The notes under the pieces are model-generated. The model saw nothing but the letters and a program-made list of their open reading frames with translations. It did no database searches and had not been told where the DNA came from. Below are positions 43,397 through 54,269 of a stretch of DNA of 64,000 nucleotides, piece after piece. A program made the translations under genes and the position numbers. Source of the stretch: Methylobacterium frigidaeris. GTDB taxonomy: Bacteria; Pseudomonadota; Alphaproteobacteria; Rhizobiales; Beijerinckiaceae. The stretch's first letter is position 1. Every line of letters starts with the position of its first letter. The DNA is taken from positions 1 through 64,000 of the forward strand of contig NZ_BPQJ01000016.1 of NCBI RefSeq assembly GCF_022179185.1, in the 5' to 3' direction.

Positions 43397-44242
43397 CTAG
43401 CGTCCCTCGCGGCGGCTCAGGAAGGCGAGCTTCTCGAACAGCCCGACATCCTGCTCGTTCTTCAGGAGCGCCCCGTGCAGCGGCGGGATCAGCTTGCGGG
43501 GGTCGCGCTCGCGCAACTGCTCCGGGCCGATATCCTCCGCCATCAGGAGCTTGAGCCAGTCGAGCAGTTCGGAGGTCGAGGGCTTCTTCTTCAGGCCCGG
43601 CGCCTCGCGCACCTCGAAGAAGATTCGCAGGGCCTCCTCGACGAGGCGCTGCTTGATGCCCGGGTAATGCACGTCGACGATGGCCTTCAGCGTGTCGGCG
43701 TCCGGGAACTTGATGTAGTGGAAGAAGCAGCGGCGCAGGAAGGCGTCCGGCAGCTCCTTCTCGTTGTTCGATGTGATGATGACGATCGGCCGGCGCTCCG
43801 CCCGCACGGTCTCGCCGGTCTCGTAGACGTGGAACTCCATCCGGTCGAGTTCGAGCAGCAGGTCGTTCGGGAACTCGATGTCGGCCTTGTCGATCTCGTC
43901 GATCAGCAGCACCGGCCGCTCGGGCGCCGTGAAGGCCTCCCACAGCTTGCCCCGCCGGATGTAGTTGGCGATGTCGGAGACCCGCGGGTCGCCGAGCTGC
44001 GAGTCGCGCAGGCGCGAGACCGCGTCGTACTCGTAGAGGCCCTGCTGCGCCTTGGTGGTCGACTTGATGTGCCAGGTCAGCAGCGGGGCGTTCAGCCCGC
44101 GGGCGATCTCCTCCGCCAGCACGGTCTTGCCGGTGCCCGGCTCGCCCTTGACGAGGAGCGGCCGCTCCAGGGTGATGGCGGCGTTGACCGCGACGGTGAG
44201 GTCGCCGGTGGCGACGTAGCTCTCGGTTCCGGTGAAGCGCAT
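43397..44242 (-). CDS. MoxR-family AAA ATPase
   Basis: Protein of 281 residues. Walker A is GEPGTGKT at residues 33-40, Walker B is RPVLLIDEIDKADIEFPNDL, and sensor 1 is IVIITSNNEKELPDAFLRRC. MoxR ATPases act as chaperones that insert metals or assemble complexes, usually with a von Willebrand A protein; none is adjacent here, only a SixA phosphatase follows. It starts at ATG 44242. Confidence 0.9.
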   Translation of the reverse strand: MRFTGTESYVATGDLTVAVNAAITLERPLLVKGEPGTGKTVLAEEIARGLNAPLLTWHIKSTTKAQQGLYEYDAVSRLRDSQLGDPRVSDIANYIRRGKLWEAFTAPERPVLLIDEIDKADIEFPNDLLLELDRMEFHVYETGETVRAERRPIVIITSNNEKELPDAFLRRCFFHYIKFPDADTLKAIVDVHYPGIKQRLVEEALRIFFEVREAPGLKKKPSTSELLDWLKLLMAEDIGPEQLRERDPRKLIPPLHGALLKNEQDVGLFEKLAFLSRREGR

Positions 44243-44321
44243 CGGGCTCGTGTCAGTCCTGTCGTTCGGGAATTGTCCCGAACCTATGCGGCGAAAGCCG
44301 CGCTGGCGAGCCCCGCCCTCC

Positions 44322-44984
44322 TCACAGCTTCGACGGATCGAACCACACGCAGCTGCGGGCGATCACCGAGAAATTCACCTCCGAGCGGGCCGGCTGCGGC
44401 AGCAGCTCGCCGTCGATCGCCACGGTGGTCTGGTTCGAGGTGGCGCCGTCGCCGAAGGTCTGGGGCCTCGTCACGTAGCAGTACTGCTTCTCGGGCTTCT
44501 GCTCGTCGCCCTTGAAGTTCCAGCCGGTGACGATCGAGCCGTCGAGATAGGGCACGGTCTTGAACACCGTGAAGCTCGTGCGCACGGCGGCCGCGGCGCT
44601 CGCGGGCGCCTCGGTCTTTCCCTGGTTGCCGGTGAGCGAGGAGACGTCGGGACGGCCCTTCGCCGCCGCCGGCACCCCGCCCTCGATCTTGAGGGTGTTG
44701 TCGGTGAGCCGGACCTCTCCGCTCGTCTTGAGCGTCGTGGTCTCAAGGGCCTGGGTGAGGGCTTTCGCGAGCTTGTCGGAGGCGTTCCCGACCTCGTTCA
44801 TCGTCGCGTAGCCGTAGAAGGCGGCGCCGAGGCCGGCGCCGGCGAGCCCCACGAACGCCCCGAGCCCGATCGCCCGGAACAGGAAGGCGCGGGCGTTGGA
44901 GATCCGGGCCTCGGCCCGCAGGCGCCCGTTGACGTGCTGGGCGAGCGCGACGTTCTCCGGCGTGCCCGGTGCGAGGTAGCTCAC
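44322..44984 (-). CDS. Membrane-anchored protein of unknown function, 220 residues
   Basis: The N-terminal 30 residues are cytoplasmic, followed by one helix (AIGLGAFVGLAGAGLGAAFY) and a predicted periplasmic beta-rich domain with two or three cysteines (QYCYVTRPQTF, SVIARSCVWFD). Its ATG overlaps the stop of the upstream coiled-coil membrane protein (ATGA), so the two are co-made and may form a complex. No family was recognised. Confidence 0.7.
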   Translation of the reverse strand: MSYLAPGTPENVALAQHVNGRLRAEARISNARAFLFRAIGLGAFVGLAGAGLGAAFYGYATMNEVGNASDKLAKALTQALETTTLKTSGEVRLTDNTLKIEGGVPAAAKGRPDVSSLTGNQGKTEAPASAAAAVRTSFTVFKTVPYLDGSIVTGWNFKGDEQKPEKQYCYVTRPQTFGDGATSNQTTVAIDGELLPQPARSEVNFSVIARSCVWFDPSKL

Positions 44985-46210
44985 GGTCTCGGCCTCTCGA
45001 TGCGGTCGTCGTCGCGCGCCGGCGGTGCCGGGGGCGTGCCGGCCTGCGGCACGGTCGGCGAGCGGCGCTGGTCGAGGGGGATCGCGGCGCCGGAAGCCAC
45101 CGCGGCCTCGCGCATTGCGCGCTGCGCGTCCTGGATCTGGGTCGCGCTCTCGGCCATCTGGTTGAGGAGGAGCGGCACGCCCTCAGGCTGCATCATCGCG
45201 TCGAGGTCGTCCTCGTCGCGATAGGTCTTGCGCACCTGCACGGCGCAGAGCGCCAGCAACGTCGAGGCGAAGGCAGCGCACAAAGCCGGCGCGAAGACGA
45301 AGATCCGCAGGAAGGCGTGGACCTGCTGGTCGGTGACGTCGATCGGATCGGCGCCGTAGACCATCGCCGTGAAGGAGTGCAATTGCGAGCGCCGCACCGC
45401 GTCGCGGTAGGCGCCCTCGGCTTCCGTCACCCGGCGGTCGGCGGCGGCGCGGTCGAGCTGGGCCCGGGCGGCGCGGGCCTCCGTCAGGTTCTTGGCCACC
45501 ACCGCCCGCTCGTCGCCGGCGGATTTCAGGCTGCCCGCGATGGTGGCGGTGCGCGGATCGGTGACGCAGCGCAGGTAGTTGTAGCGCTTGCCGCGGCTGT
45601 TGGTGCCCGACAGCCGCTCGCAGCGCTGGCCCGGCAGGCCGGCGAGCTGGGCCGAGGCCTCGGTGGCGCGCTTCTCGAGCGCCGCGGCCTCCGCCGTGTA
45701 CTGCGCCACCCGGGCGTCGGCCTGGGCGATGCGGTTGTCGATCGTGCCCCGGTCGGCCTCGGCCTCCCGCAGCGTGGTGCGGGCCTTCGAGGCCTCGGCG
45801 AGGCGGGGATGGAACATCATCTCGCCGAGCTGCGACACCGACTTGGTGGTGACGCCCGCCGCCATCACGATGCCGACGATCGCCAGGCCCTTGATCAGCC
45901 AGTCGCGCTGGACCCGGATCAGGATGCCGAGCGGCACCCGGCACAGCTCGATCGCCGCGTAGACGATCGGTGCCAGCAGCATGAACCAGAAGCTCTGGTC
46001 GTTGCGGTCGGCATAGGTCTCGGCGAAGAACCAGGCCCCGGCGAGCGAGGTGCAGATCACCAGCGCCTCGACCAGGTAGGCGATGGCGACGTAGCCCCAG
46101 CGGATGCGGTAACCCTTGCGGATCGCCCGGTCCTGCTTCCAGGCATCGGTCTCGTCGGTCCAGGCGCGCTTCTCGCGCACCACCACCCGATCGGGAGGCT
46201 GTCGGCCCAT
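44981..46210 (-). CDS. Coiled-coil membrane protein of unknown function, 409 residues
   Basis: Three or four membrane helices are seen: YVAIAYLVEALVICTSLAGA, WFMLLAPIVYAAIELCRVPL, WLIKGLAIVGIVMAAGVTTK and IFVFAPALCAAFASTLLALC. Between helices 3 and 4 lies a large coiled coil (EAEADRGTIDNRIAQADARV) with a short Cys-containing loop (GQRCERLSGTNSRGKRYNYL). The C-terminus is Pro-rich. It resembles no known family by eye. ATG 46210 is chosen because it follows a good purine tract and avoids an Arg-rich upstream extension. Confidence 0.7.
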   Translation of the reverse strand: MGRQPPDRVVVREKRAWTDETDAWKQDRAIRKGYRIRWGYVAIAYLVEALVICTSLAGAWFFAETYADRNDQSFWFMLLAPIVYAAIELCRVPLGILIRVQRDWLIKGLAIVGIVMAAGVTTKSVSQLGEMMFHPRLAEASKARTTLREAEADRGTIDNRIAQADARVAQYTAEAAALEKRATEASAQLAGLPGQRCERLSGTNSRGKRYNYLRCVTDPRTATIAGSLKSAGDERAVVAKNLTEARAARAQLDRAAADRRVTEAEGAYRDAVRRSQLHSFTAMVYGADPIDVTDQQVHAFLRIFVFAPALCAAFASTLLALCAVQVRKTYRDEDDLDAMMQPEGVPLLLNQMAESATQIQDAQRAMREAAVASGAAIPLDQRRSPTVPQAGTPPAPPARDDDRIERPRP

Positions 46211-46453
46211 CTCGGCTCCTCGTCCGGCCGCCCGGGAGCAGCCGCGTACACGGAATCTCAATCCTTCACGCTATGCGGGTTTTGCGCCGAAAATGCGCCC
46301 TCTGCGAGCGGGGCTTGCCGCGGCGCAGCGTCCGGGTGGTGGTTTACGCACCGCAAAACGCCGTGGATCGCGTTAGAACTGGCTTGCGGCGCGGTCGTCG
46401 CGCCGAGAACCGACGCCGCGCGACGGCGTCGCCAGACCGGAGCGAGGCCCCGC

Positions 46454-47773
46454 ATGTCGGATGACCGCTACCACAAGGATCGCTACCACAAGGACAGGTT
46501 GGGCAACCGCCGCCTGACGCCCGAGACCCTGATGGTCGGCTACGGCTACGATCCCGCCCTCTCCGAGGGGGCGGTGAAGCCGCCGGTCTTCCTGACATCG
46601 ACCTTCGTGTTCACCTCCGCCGAGCACGGCAAGGCATTCTTCGACTACGTCTCCGGGCGGCGCGAGCCGCCGGCCGGCGAGGCGGCGGGTCTGGTCTATT
46701 CCCGCTTCAACCACCCCAACAGCGAGATCGTCGAGGACCGCCTGGCGGTGTTCGAGGAGGCGGAGGCCGCCCTCCTGTTCTCGTCGGGGATGTCGGCGAT
46801 CGCCACCGTGATCCTGGCTCATGCCCGGCCCGGCGACGTGGTGCTGCATTCCCAGCCGCTCTACGGCGGCACCGAGACGCTGATCGCCAAGACGCTGGCG
46901 GGGTTCGGCATCGGTGCGGTCGGCTTCCAGGACGGCACCGACGAAGGCAGCGTGACGGCCGCCGCCCAGGCTGCCGAGGCCCTGGCGGAGAAGGGCGGCG
47001 GGCGCGTCAGCGTCGTGATGGTCGAGACGCCGTCGAACCCCCTCAACACTCTGGTCGACCTCGCGCTGGTGCGCCAGGCGGCCGACCGGATCGGCGCCCG
47101 GCAGGGCGGGCAGGCGCCGGTGGTGGTCTGCGACAACACCCTGCTCGGCCCACTCTTCCAGCATCCCCTGCGCCACGGCGCCGACATCTCCGTCTACTCG
47201 CTGACGAAGTATGTCGGCGGCCATTCCGATCTCATCGCCGGGGCGGCTTTAGGCTCGGCGGCCCGGATGAAGCCGGTGCGGCTCCTGCGCTCGGCGATCG
47301 GCACCCAGCTCGACCCGCATTCGTGCTGGATGCTCGGGCGCTCGCTGGAGACCCTGACCCTCCGAATGGAGAAGGCCAACCGCAACGGCGAGATCATCGC
47401 CGAGCGGCTGCGCGCCCACCCGAAGGTGGCGAAGCTGCACCATCTCGGCCACCTCGAACCCGGCTCCGGCGCGGCGCGCGTCTACGCCGCGCAATGCGCC
47501 GCCCCGGGCTCGACCTTCTCGTTCGACGTCGCGGGCGGCGAACCGGAAGCCTTCCGGGTGCTCAACGCGCTGCAGCTGTTCAAGCTGGCGGTGAGCTTGG
47601 GCGGCACGGAATCGCTCGCGAGCCACCCGGCCTCGACCACCCATTCGGGAGTGCCGAAGGAGGTGCGCGATCGCCTCGGCGTCACCGACGCGACGATCCG
47701 GGTCTCGATCGGCATCGAGCATCCGGAGGACCTGGCGGCGGACCTGGAGGCGGCGCTGGCCACCCTGGGGTGA
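46454..47773 (+). CDS. Cys/Met-metabolism PLP enzyme (cystathionine gamma-synthase family)
   Basis: Protein of 439 residues. The PLP lysine is in SVYSLTKYVGGHSDLIAGAA, the phosphate-binding region in LLFSSGMSAIATVILAHARP, and YGGTETLIAKTL and VETPSNPLNTLVDLALV are family motifs. It belongs with cystathionine gamma-synthase/lyase or methionine gamma-lyase; substrates cannot be separated by eye. The N-terminal 20 residues contain a duplicated RYHKD segment from a 15-bp DNA duplication. Confidence 0.88.
   Translation: MSDDRYHKDRYHKDRLGNRRLTPETLMVGYGYDPALSEGAVKPPVFLTSTFVFTSAEHGKAFFDYVSGRREPPAGEAAGLVYSRFNHPNSEIVEDRLAVFEEAEAALLFSSGMSAIATVILAHARPGDVVLHSQPLYGGTETLIAKTLAGFGIGAVGFQDGTDEGSVTAAAQAAEALAEKGGGRVSVVMVETPSNPLNTLVDLALVRQAADRIGARQGGQAPVVVCDNTLLGPLFQHPLRHGADISVYSLTKYVGGHSDLIAGAALGSAARMKPVRLLRSAIGTQLDPHSCWMLGRSLETLTLRMEKANRNGEIIAERLRAHPKVAKLHHLGHLEPGSGAARVYAAQCAAPGSTFSFDVAGGEPEAFRVLNALQLFKLAVSLGGTESLASHPASTTHSGVPKEVRDRLGVTDATIRVSIGIEHPEDLAADLEAALATLG
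46466..46495 (+). repeat. 15-bp tandem duplication in the PLP enzyme gene
   Basis: CGCTACCACAAGGAT is followed directly by CGCTACCACAAGGAC, coding RYHKD twice. It is in frame and lies in the non-conserved N-terminus, so it is probably harmless. The near-identity suggests a recent slippage event. Confidence 0.9.
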
Positions 47774-47905
47774 AATGCGCCGGCTCCGGCCCGTTTTGGC
47801 TTGCCCCGACGGGCCCCCTCCGCATGATGGCCGCCCGTGCCCCGGCTGCGCCCTCTGCGGCGGGGCTGCCCCCATCCGCAATCTGACAAGGCCCCGCCGC
47901 TCCCG

Positions 47906-49696
47906 ATGACCGAGCACGCCGCGTCCGGCTCCTACAAGGAAGTCATCCTGTTCCTGGTCACCGCCGGGATCGTGGTGCCGTTGTTCCATCGCCTGCGCGT
48001 CAGCCCGGTCCTCGGCTTCATCGGCGCCGGCGCCCTCCTCGGGCCGTCGGGCCTCGGGCGCCTCACCGAGACGGTGCCGTGGCTCGGGGCCGTGACGATC
48101 TCGACCCGCACCGAGATCGCGCATCTCGCCGAGCTCGGCGTGGTCTTCCTGATGTTCATGATCGGGGTCGAGCTGTCCTGGGAGCGGTTGCGCATCCTGC
48201 GCCGCCTCGTCTTCGGCCTCGGCTCGCTGCAGGTGGTGGTGTCGAGCCTCCTCGTCGGGGCGGTGCTGATGGCGCTCGAGGTGCCGCCTACCGCCGCGAT
48301 CCTGGTCGGGCTGGCGCTCGCGCTCTCCTCCACCGCGATCGTGCTGCCGGTGCTCGCCGAGCAGAAGCGGCTCAACACGCCGGCCGGGCGGGCGAGCTTC
48401 GCGGTGCTGCTGTTCCAGGACCTCGCCGTCGCCCCGGTGCTGTTCGCCATCGCGGTGCTCGGCCGCAAGGACAGCGACGCAGTGACCGGCCTCGCCCTGG
48501 CGCTGGGCCAGGCCGCGGTGGCGCTCGCGCTCCTCGTCGGCGCCGGACGCTTAGGCCTGCGGCCGCTGTTCCAGCTCGTCGCCCGCACCCGCAGCCCCGA
48601 ACTCTTCATGGCCGCCTGCCTCCTCGTCATCGCGGCGACGGCGTTGGTCGCGGCGGCGAGCGGCCTGTCGATGACGCTGGGCGCCTTCGTGGCCGGGCTG
48701 CTGCTCGCCGAGACCGAGTATCGCCGGGCGATCGAGGCCACGATCGACCCGTTCAAGGGCCTCTTGCTCGGGGTGTTCTTCGTCTCGGTCGGCATGGGCA
48801 TCGACCCGGCGGTGCTGATGAAGACGCCGCTCACCATCTTAGGCTTGGCCCTCGGGCTCCTCGTCCTCAAGGGCGGAGTCATCGTGGCGATCGGCACGGC
48901 TTTGCGCCTGCCCCGGGCGGTGGCGCTCGAATCCGCCCTGCTGCTCGGGCCGGGCGGCGAGTTCGCCTTCGTGCTCGTCGGCAGCGCGCTCGCCGCGGGC
49001 CTCGTGCCCGACGATCTCGGCCAGGCGGCGCTCGTCGTCACCACCGCCACGATGGTGATGATTCCCGGCCTCGCCGCTCTCGCCCGCCGCCTCGGCCGGC
49101 GGATCGACCGGACCGCCCTCGGCCGGGCTCGGGCCGAGCCGCCGCCGGCGGAGCGCCAGCCCGGCCGGGTGATCGTCGCGGGCTACGGCCGGGTCGGCCG
49201 GCTCGTCGCCGAGATGCTGGCCCGCCACAAGGTGCCCTACATCGCCCTCGACATGGACGCCGCCCGGGTCTCCGACCAGCGCCGCCTCGGCAACCCGGTC
49301 TATTTTGGCGATTCGGCCAATCCCGACCTGCTGCGCCGCTGCGGCATCGACACCGCCCGCGCCCTGGTGGTGACCCTCGACCAGCCTCGCGCCGTCGAGG
49401 CGGTGGTGGCGGCAGCGCGCGCCGAGCGGCCGGACCTGACCATCGTCGCCCGGGCCCGCGACGCCCGCCACGCCACCGCCCTCTACGAGATGGGTGTCGA
49501 CGACGCGGTGCCGGAGACGATCGAGGCCTCGCTCCAGCTCTCGGAAGCGGTGCTGGTCGATGTCGGGGTGCCGATGGGGCTGGTGATCGCCTCGATTCAC
49601 GAGCGCCGCGACGAGTTCCGGGCGATCCTGCGCCGCAAGGAGGCGCCGCCGGCCGCACCCTTCCAGGCCCGCCGCACCGTGGGGAAGGCGCCGTGA
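47906..49696 (+). CDS. CPA2-family potassium/proton antiporter (KefB/YbaL type)
   Basis: Protein of 596 residues. About 12 helices fill residues 10-400 (for example VILFLVTAGIVVPLFHRLRV and SPVLGFIGAGALLGPSGLGR). A TrkA-N domain follows with VIVAGYGRVGRLVAEMLARH and a bound-nucleotide acidic residue (YIALDMDAARV), then a C-terminal TrkA-C-like end. It exchanges K+ or Na+ for protons under redox or pH stress. ATG 47906 overlaps nothing and gives MTEHAASGSYKEV. Confidence 0.92.
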   Translation: MTEHAASGSYKEVILFLVTAGIVVPLFHRLRVSPVLGFIGAGALLGPSGLGRLTETVPWLGAVTISTRTEIAHLAELGVVFLMFMIGVELSWERLRILRRLVFGLGSLQVVVSSLLVGAVLMALEVPPTAAILVGLALALSSTAIVLPVLAEQKRLNTPAGRASFAVLLFQDLAVAPVLFAIAVLGRKDSDAVTGLALALGQAAVALALLVGAGRLGLRPLFQLVARTRSPELFMAACLLVIAATALVAAASGLSMTLGAFVAGLLLAETEYRRAIEATIDPFKGLLLGVFFVSVGMGIDPAVLMKTPLTILGLALGLLVLKGGVIVAIGTALRLPRAVALESALLLGPGGEFAFVLVGSALAAGLVPDDLGQAALVVTTATMVMIPGLAALARRLGRRIDRTALGRARAEPPPAERQPGRVIVAGYGRVGRLVAEMLARHKVPYIALDMDAARVSDQRRLGNPVYFGDSANPDLLRRCGIDTARALVVTLDQPRAVEAVVAAARAERPDLTIVARARDARHATALYEMGVDDAVPETIEASLQLSEAVLVDVGVPMGLVIASIHERRDEFRAILRRKEAPPAAPFQARRTVGKAP

Positions 49697-50796
49697 GCGG
49701 CATCGGACCGCAGCAGGAGGCGGCGCTCAAGGCGGTGTCGGACTGGCTCAAGCGCGGCAGCCCGCAGGTCTTCCGCCTGTTCGGCTTCGCCGGAACCGGC
49801 AAGACGACGCTGGCCCGGCGCCTCGCCGAGGATGTCGAGGGCGGGGTGCTGTTCTGCGCCTATACGGGCAAGGCGGCCTCGGTCATGCGCGCCCGCGGCT
49901 GCCCCGACGCCTCGACCATCCACAGCCTGATCTACCGCACCCGCGAGGATACCGAGGGTGGGCCGGCCTTCACCCTCAACCGCACCGGGCCGGTGAGCAA
50001 GGCGGCCCTGGTCGTGATCGACGAATGCTCGATGGTCGACGGCGACCTCGGCAACGACCTGCTCTCCTTCGGCACGCCGGTCCTGGTGCTCGGCGATCCG
50101 GCGCAGCTGCCGCCGGTGAAGGGCGGCGGCTTCTTCACCGAGGCCGAGCCCGACGTGATGCTGACGGAAGTCCACCGCCAGGCCGCCGACAACCCGATCG
50201 TGCGCCTCGCCATGACGGTGCGCGAGGGCGGACGCCTGGATTACGGGACCTACGGCGAGAGCCGGGTGATCCCGCGCCGCGAGATCGACCCCGGCACGGT
50301 GCTCGCCGCCGACCAGGTGCTGGTCGGCCTCAACCGCACGCGGCGGCTCTACAACGGCCGCATCCGCGAGCTGATCGGCCATGCCGACCCGATGCCGGCC
50401 GTGGGCGAGAAGCTGGTCTGCCTGCGCAACGACCGCACCAAGGGCCTGCTCAACGGCTCGACCTGGACCGTCCAGGCGCTGCGCGCCGCCCCCCGCCCCG
50501 ACCTCGTGCGCCTCGACGTGGTGCCGGAGGACGATCCGGCGCTCCGCCGCAAGCCCCAGGACATCCGGGTTCTGCGCTCGGTGATCGCCGGCAGCGACGA
50601 GGAGGTGCCGGCGATCCTGCGGCGCGAGACGGAGGAGTTCACCTACGGCTACGCGCTCACCGTGCACAAGGCGCAGGGGTCGCAATGGGACAAGGTGGTG
50701 TTGTTCGACGAATCTTACGCCTTCCGCGAGCACCGGGCGCGCTGGCTCTACACGGCGCTGACCCGGGCGGCGGAGGCGGTCACGGTGGTGGTGTAG
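49693..50796 (+). CDS. RecD-like superfamily 1 DNA helicase
   Basis: Protein of 367 residues. Motif I is RLFGFAGTGKTTLARRLAED, motif II LVVIDECSMVDGDL, motif III LVLGDPAQLPPVKGGGFF, motif IV in TEVHRQAADNPIVRLA, and the UvrD_C_2-like motifs V-VI in YALTVHKAQGSQWDKVVLFD and LYTALTRAAEAV. It is much shorter than RecD2 and resembles phage Dda-type helicases. It starts at GTG 49693 in a GTGA overlap with the antiporter gene, so the two are co-translated. Confidence 0.88.
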   Translation: MSGIGPQQEAALKAVSDWLKRGSPQVFRLFGFAGTGKTTLARRLAEDVEGGVLFCAYTGKAASVMRARGCPDASTIHSLIYRTREDTEGGPAFTLNRTGPVSKAALVVIDECSMVDGDLGNDLLSFGTPVLVLGDPAQLPPVKGGGFFTEAEPDVMLTEVHRQAADNPIVRLAMTVREGGRLDYGTYGESRVIPRREIDPGTVLAADQVLVGLNRTRRLYNGRIRELIGHADPMPAVGEKLVCLRNDRTKGLLNGSTWTVQALRAAPRPDLVRLDVVPEDDPALRRKPQDIRVLRSVIAGSDEEVPAILRRETEEFTYGYALTVHKAQGSQWDKVVLFDESYAFREHRARWLYTALTRAAEAVTVVV

Positions 50797-50837
50797 GGGT
50801 GGCTTGCACAGCCGCGCCCATGCGGTAGCCTGCCCGC

Positions 50838-51088
50838 ATGTCGATCGAAGTGTCCTGCACGTTGCGGAAGGCCGATCCCGGTGCCCTGCTCCGGGAACTC
50901 GACGACGTGCGCGTCATGGCCGACGTGACGACCGACGACGGGGACACGATCGCTGCCGTCACGGAAGGTACGGTCGTCGCCGTGTGGAGCGGGGCGAGTC
51001 CTACGACGTCGAGTTTCCGGAGCCGATGGGGGCGTTCGCGACGGTGAAGGCTGCCGATCTCGCCCGTGTCGGGCGCTCGGTGCCTTGA
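50838..51088 (+). pseudogene. DUF4926 protein gene broken by a one-base deletion
   Basis: The first frame codes for MSIEVSCTLRKADPGALLRE, then DDVRVMADVTTDDGDTIAAV and TEGTVVAVW. The frame then switches by one base near the G run at 50991-50994, and the next frame continues GESYDVEFPEPMGAF then ATVKAADLARVGRSVP to TGA 51086-51088. Restoring one G gives one continuous DUF4926 domain. DUF4926 proteins often partner a DUF6883 protein, which is the next relic here. Confidence 0.7.
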
Positions 51089-51473
51089 GCGAGGACGGGT
51101 GGAAGCCTGCCCTCGAGGTGCCCGGCAGCAAGCTCGTTCATTATTCGTTGAACGTCTATCATCCCAGGGCGGCCCGAAAGCGCGGTTCTTCATGACTTTC
51201 GGTTTCGATCCCGCCCATCCCGAGGTGGAACCGATGGAGACGCCGGACGGCCGCCGGCCACGGGTCCGCAGCGTTTGGCAGCTCCATGACGGATCAATGT
51301 GGCGTCTCATCGCGGCAGTGCCGCTCGCCTGGCACGATGTGTGCCGGCCGAGCAGCGTGCCAAGTAACGTGAACCGGGTGGGAGACGGTACCTTGGCCAG
51401 CACCCATATGACGACGCGACCGAAGAGTTGCGCAAGCTGGTCCGCTAAGACCTCGAGTGGGCCGCGCCGGTGA
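51085..51473 (+). pseudogene. DUF6883 relic, frameshifted and internally shortened
   Basis: From TTG 51085 the frame reads DGWKPALEVPGSKLVHYSLN, the expected DUF6883 start. The frame breaks near the G run at 51167-51169 and continues one base out as GGPKARFFMTFGFDPAHPEV, then METPDGRRPRVRSVW and WRLIAAVP. About 30-40 residues that normally lie between the FGF and DGR segments are missing. The shifted frame then runs 45 or so unrelated residues to a stop at 51473. Together with the broken DUF4926 gene it is a decayed pair. Confidence 0.6.
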
Positions 51474-51562
51474 GAGACCATGGCCGAGGCGAGAGCCGAG
51501 GCGTGCCGCGGTTTGGACGCATCCGTCAGGAAGGACGGCCCGCATCGTCCGGCGCGCAGGCC

Positions 51563-52075
51563 TCATGACGATCGGTCTTGCGCCGCTATCCCGAGCACGG
51601 CGGCGACCGCCTCCGAGGGCGATGAGGCCGCACTGTCGATGACGAGGCGTGGCCGGTCCCACGACTCGTAGCCGCTGCGCAGGATCGCCTCCCACGACGG
51701 TTGGACGAGGCCGGGAATGTCCGACACCCGTTCCTCGACGCGGCGGCGATGCTCTTGCGGATCCGCGCACACGACCTCGACCTCGATCAGCCGCACCGAG
51801 GCGCGGGCGGCCACCGCCCGCCATCCCTCGCGGCTAGCAGTGACCGGATTGACGCAATCGGCCACCACGACCCGCCCGTCCGCGAGATTCGCCTCCGCGA
51901 GGGCCTGCGCCACCGCGTAGCCGGCCGCGCCCACAGCGTCCGCCGGCACGCCCGAATCCCGGATGGCCTGCTCGATGATGTCGACGCGCAGATGGATCGC
52001 CGCGAGGGCGCGGGCGAGCCTGCGGGAGATGGTCGTCTTTCCGGTTCCTGGCAGACCACCGAACACGATCAGCAT
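51563..52075 (-). CDS. P-loop kinase-like ATPase (AAA_33 family)
   Basis: Protein of 170 residues. Walker A is VFGGLPGTGKTTISRRLARA, beginning at residue 4. A conserved DCVNPVTASREGW follows, and the second half carries Arg-rich ADPQEHRRRVEERV, typical of small-molecule kinases or zeta-like kinases. Its substrate is unknown. It lies next to the decayed DUF4926-DUF6883 pair, but no functional link is shown. Confidence 0.75.
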   Translation of the reverse strand: MLIVFGGLPGTGKTTISRRLARALAAIHLRVDIIEQAIRDSGVPADAVGAAGYAVAQALAEANLADGRVVVADCVNPVTASREGWRAVAARASVRLIEVEVVCADPQEHRRRVEERVSDIPGLVQPSWEAILRSGYESWDRPRLVIDSAASSPSEAVAAVLGIAAQDRSS

Positions 52076-52275
52076 GGCGCGGGCTCTCGGCGGTTGTGGT
52101 GGTGTGAAGAACCACGCCCAACGTTCTTACGGCATCGTCCTCTCGCATCACCCTGCGTCATGTAACCGGCTGGGCATCCAGATCGCCACGCCTGCCCGCG
52201 TCATGCTGGACGAACGCTCCCGCAACCCCCACCTACGCCGCAGCACGACGCGACAGCCTGTCCGGAGAGACATCC

Positions 52276-52839
52276 TTGGCCAACGACGACGCGGGGGGCG
52301 CCCCCCGCATGCATGCGACGACGATCCTGATGGTGCGCAAGGGCGGCCGGGTGGTGATCGGGGGCGACGGGCAGGTCAGCCTCGGCCAGACCATCGTCAA
52401 GGGTAACGCCCGCAAGGTGCGGCGGCTGGCCAAAGGGTCGGTGATCGGGGGCTTCGCCGGCGCCACCGCCGACGCCTTCACGCTGTTCGAGCGGCTGGAA
52501 GCCAAGCTCGAGCAGTATCCGGGCCAGCTCACCCGCGCCTGCGTCGAGCTGACCAAGGACTGGCGCACCGACCGCTACCTGCGCCGCCTCGAGGCGATGA
52601 TGCTGGTCGCCGACAAGGACGTCAGCCTGCTCCTCTCCGGCGCCGGCGACGTGCTGGAGCCCGAGGGCGGCGTGATGGCGATCGGGTCGGGCGGCAACTA
52701 CGCCCTCGCCGCCGCCCGGGCGCTGGAGGAGCAGGACCTCGATGCCGAGGCGATCGTGCGCCGCGCCATGCGGATCGCCGCCGAGATCTGCGTCTACACC
52801 AACGGCAACCTGGTGATCGAGAGCCTGGACGCCGCCTGA
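52276..52839 (+). CDS. hslV: HslV protease subunit
   Basis: Protein of 187 residues, the N-terminal-nucleophile peptidase of the HslUV (ClpYQ) complex. TTG 52276 has a ribosome site (GGAGAG, seven bases away) and gives a propeptide MANDDAGGAPRMHA; the mature enzyme begins at Thr15 (TTILMVRKGGRVVIGGDGQV). ATG 52309 (MHATTI) is an alternative. The GSGGNYALAAARALEEQD segment is conserved. It lies 70 bp upstream of hslU in a stress-protease operon. Confidence 0.94.
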   Translation: MANDDAGGAPRMHATTILMVRKGGRVVIGGDGQVSLGQTIVKGNARKVRRLAKGSVIGGFAGATADAFTLFERLEAKLEQYPGQLTRACVELTKDWRTDRYLRRLEAMMLVADKDVSLLLSGAGDVLEPEGGVMAIGSGGNYALAAARALEEQDLDAEAIVRRAMRIAAEICVYTNGNLVIESLDAA

Positions 52840-52909
52840 CGGCTGCCCGCTCGTCCCTCACCCCCGCATCCGGCCGCGAGCCCCCGCGAAGAACTCCGCG
52901 AAGATCCCC

Positions 52910-54223
<1,314 letters not shown>

Positions 54224-54248
54224 GCCGCTTCGTTCTCTGAGCTTGGTC

Positions 54249-54269
54249 GGGGCGGAGCCTATCCGCCCC
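54249..54269. terminator. Hairpin terminator of hslVU
   Basis: GGGGCGG and CCGCCCC form a 7-bp stem around AGCCTAT. It starts 26 bp after hslU and overlaps the convergent stop of the MBL-fold gene, so it may serve both strands. No U-tract follows. Confidence 0.45.
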
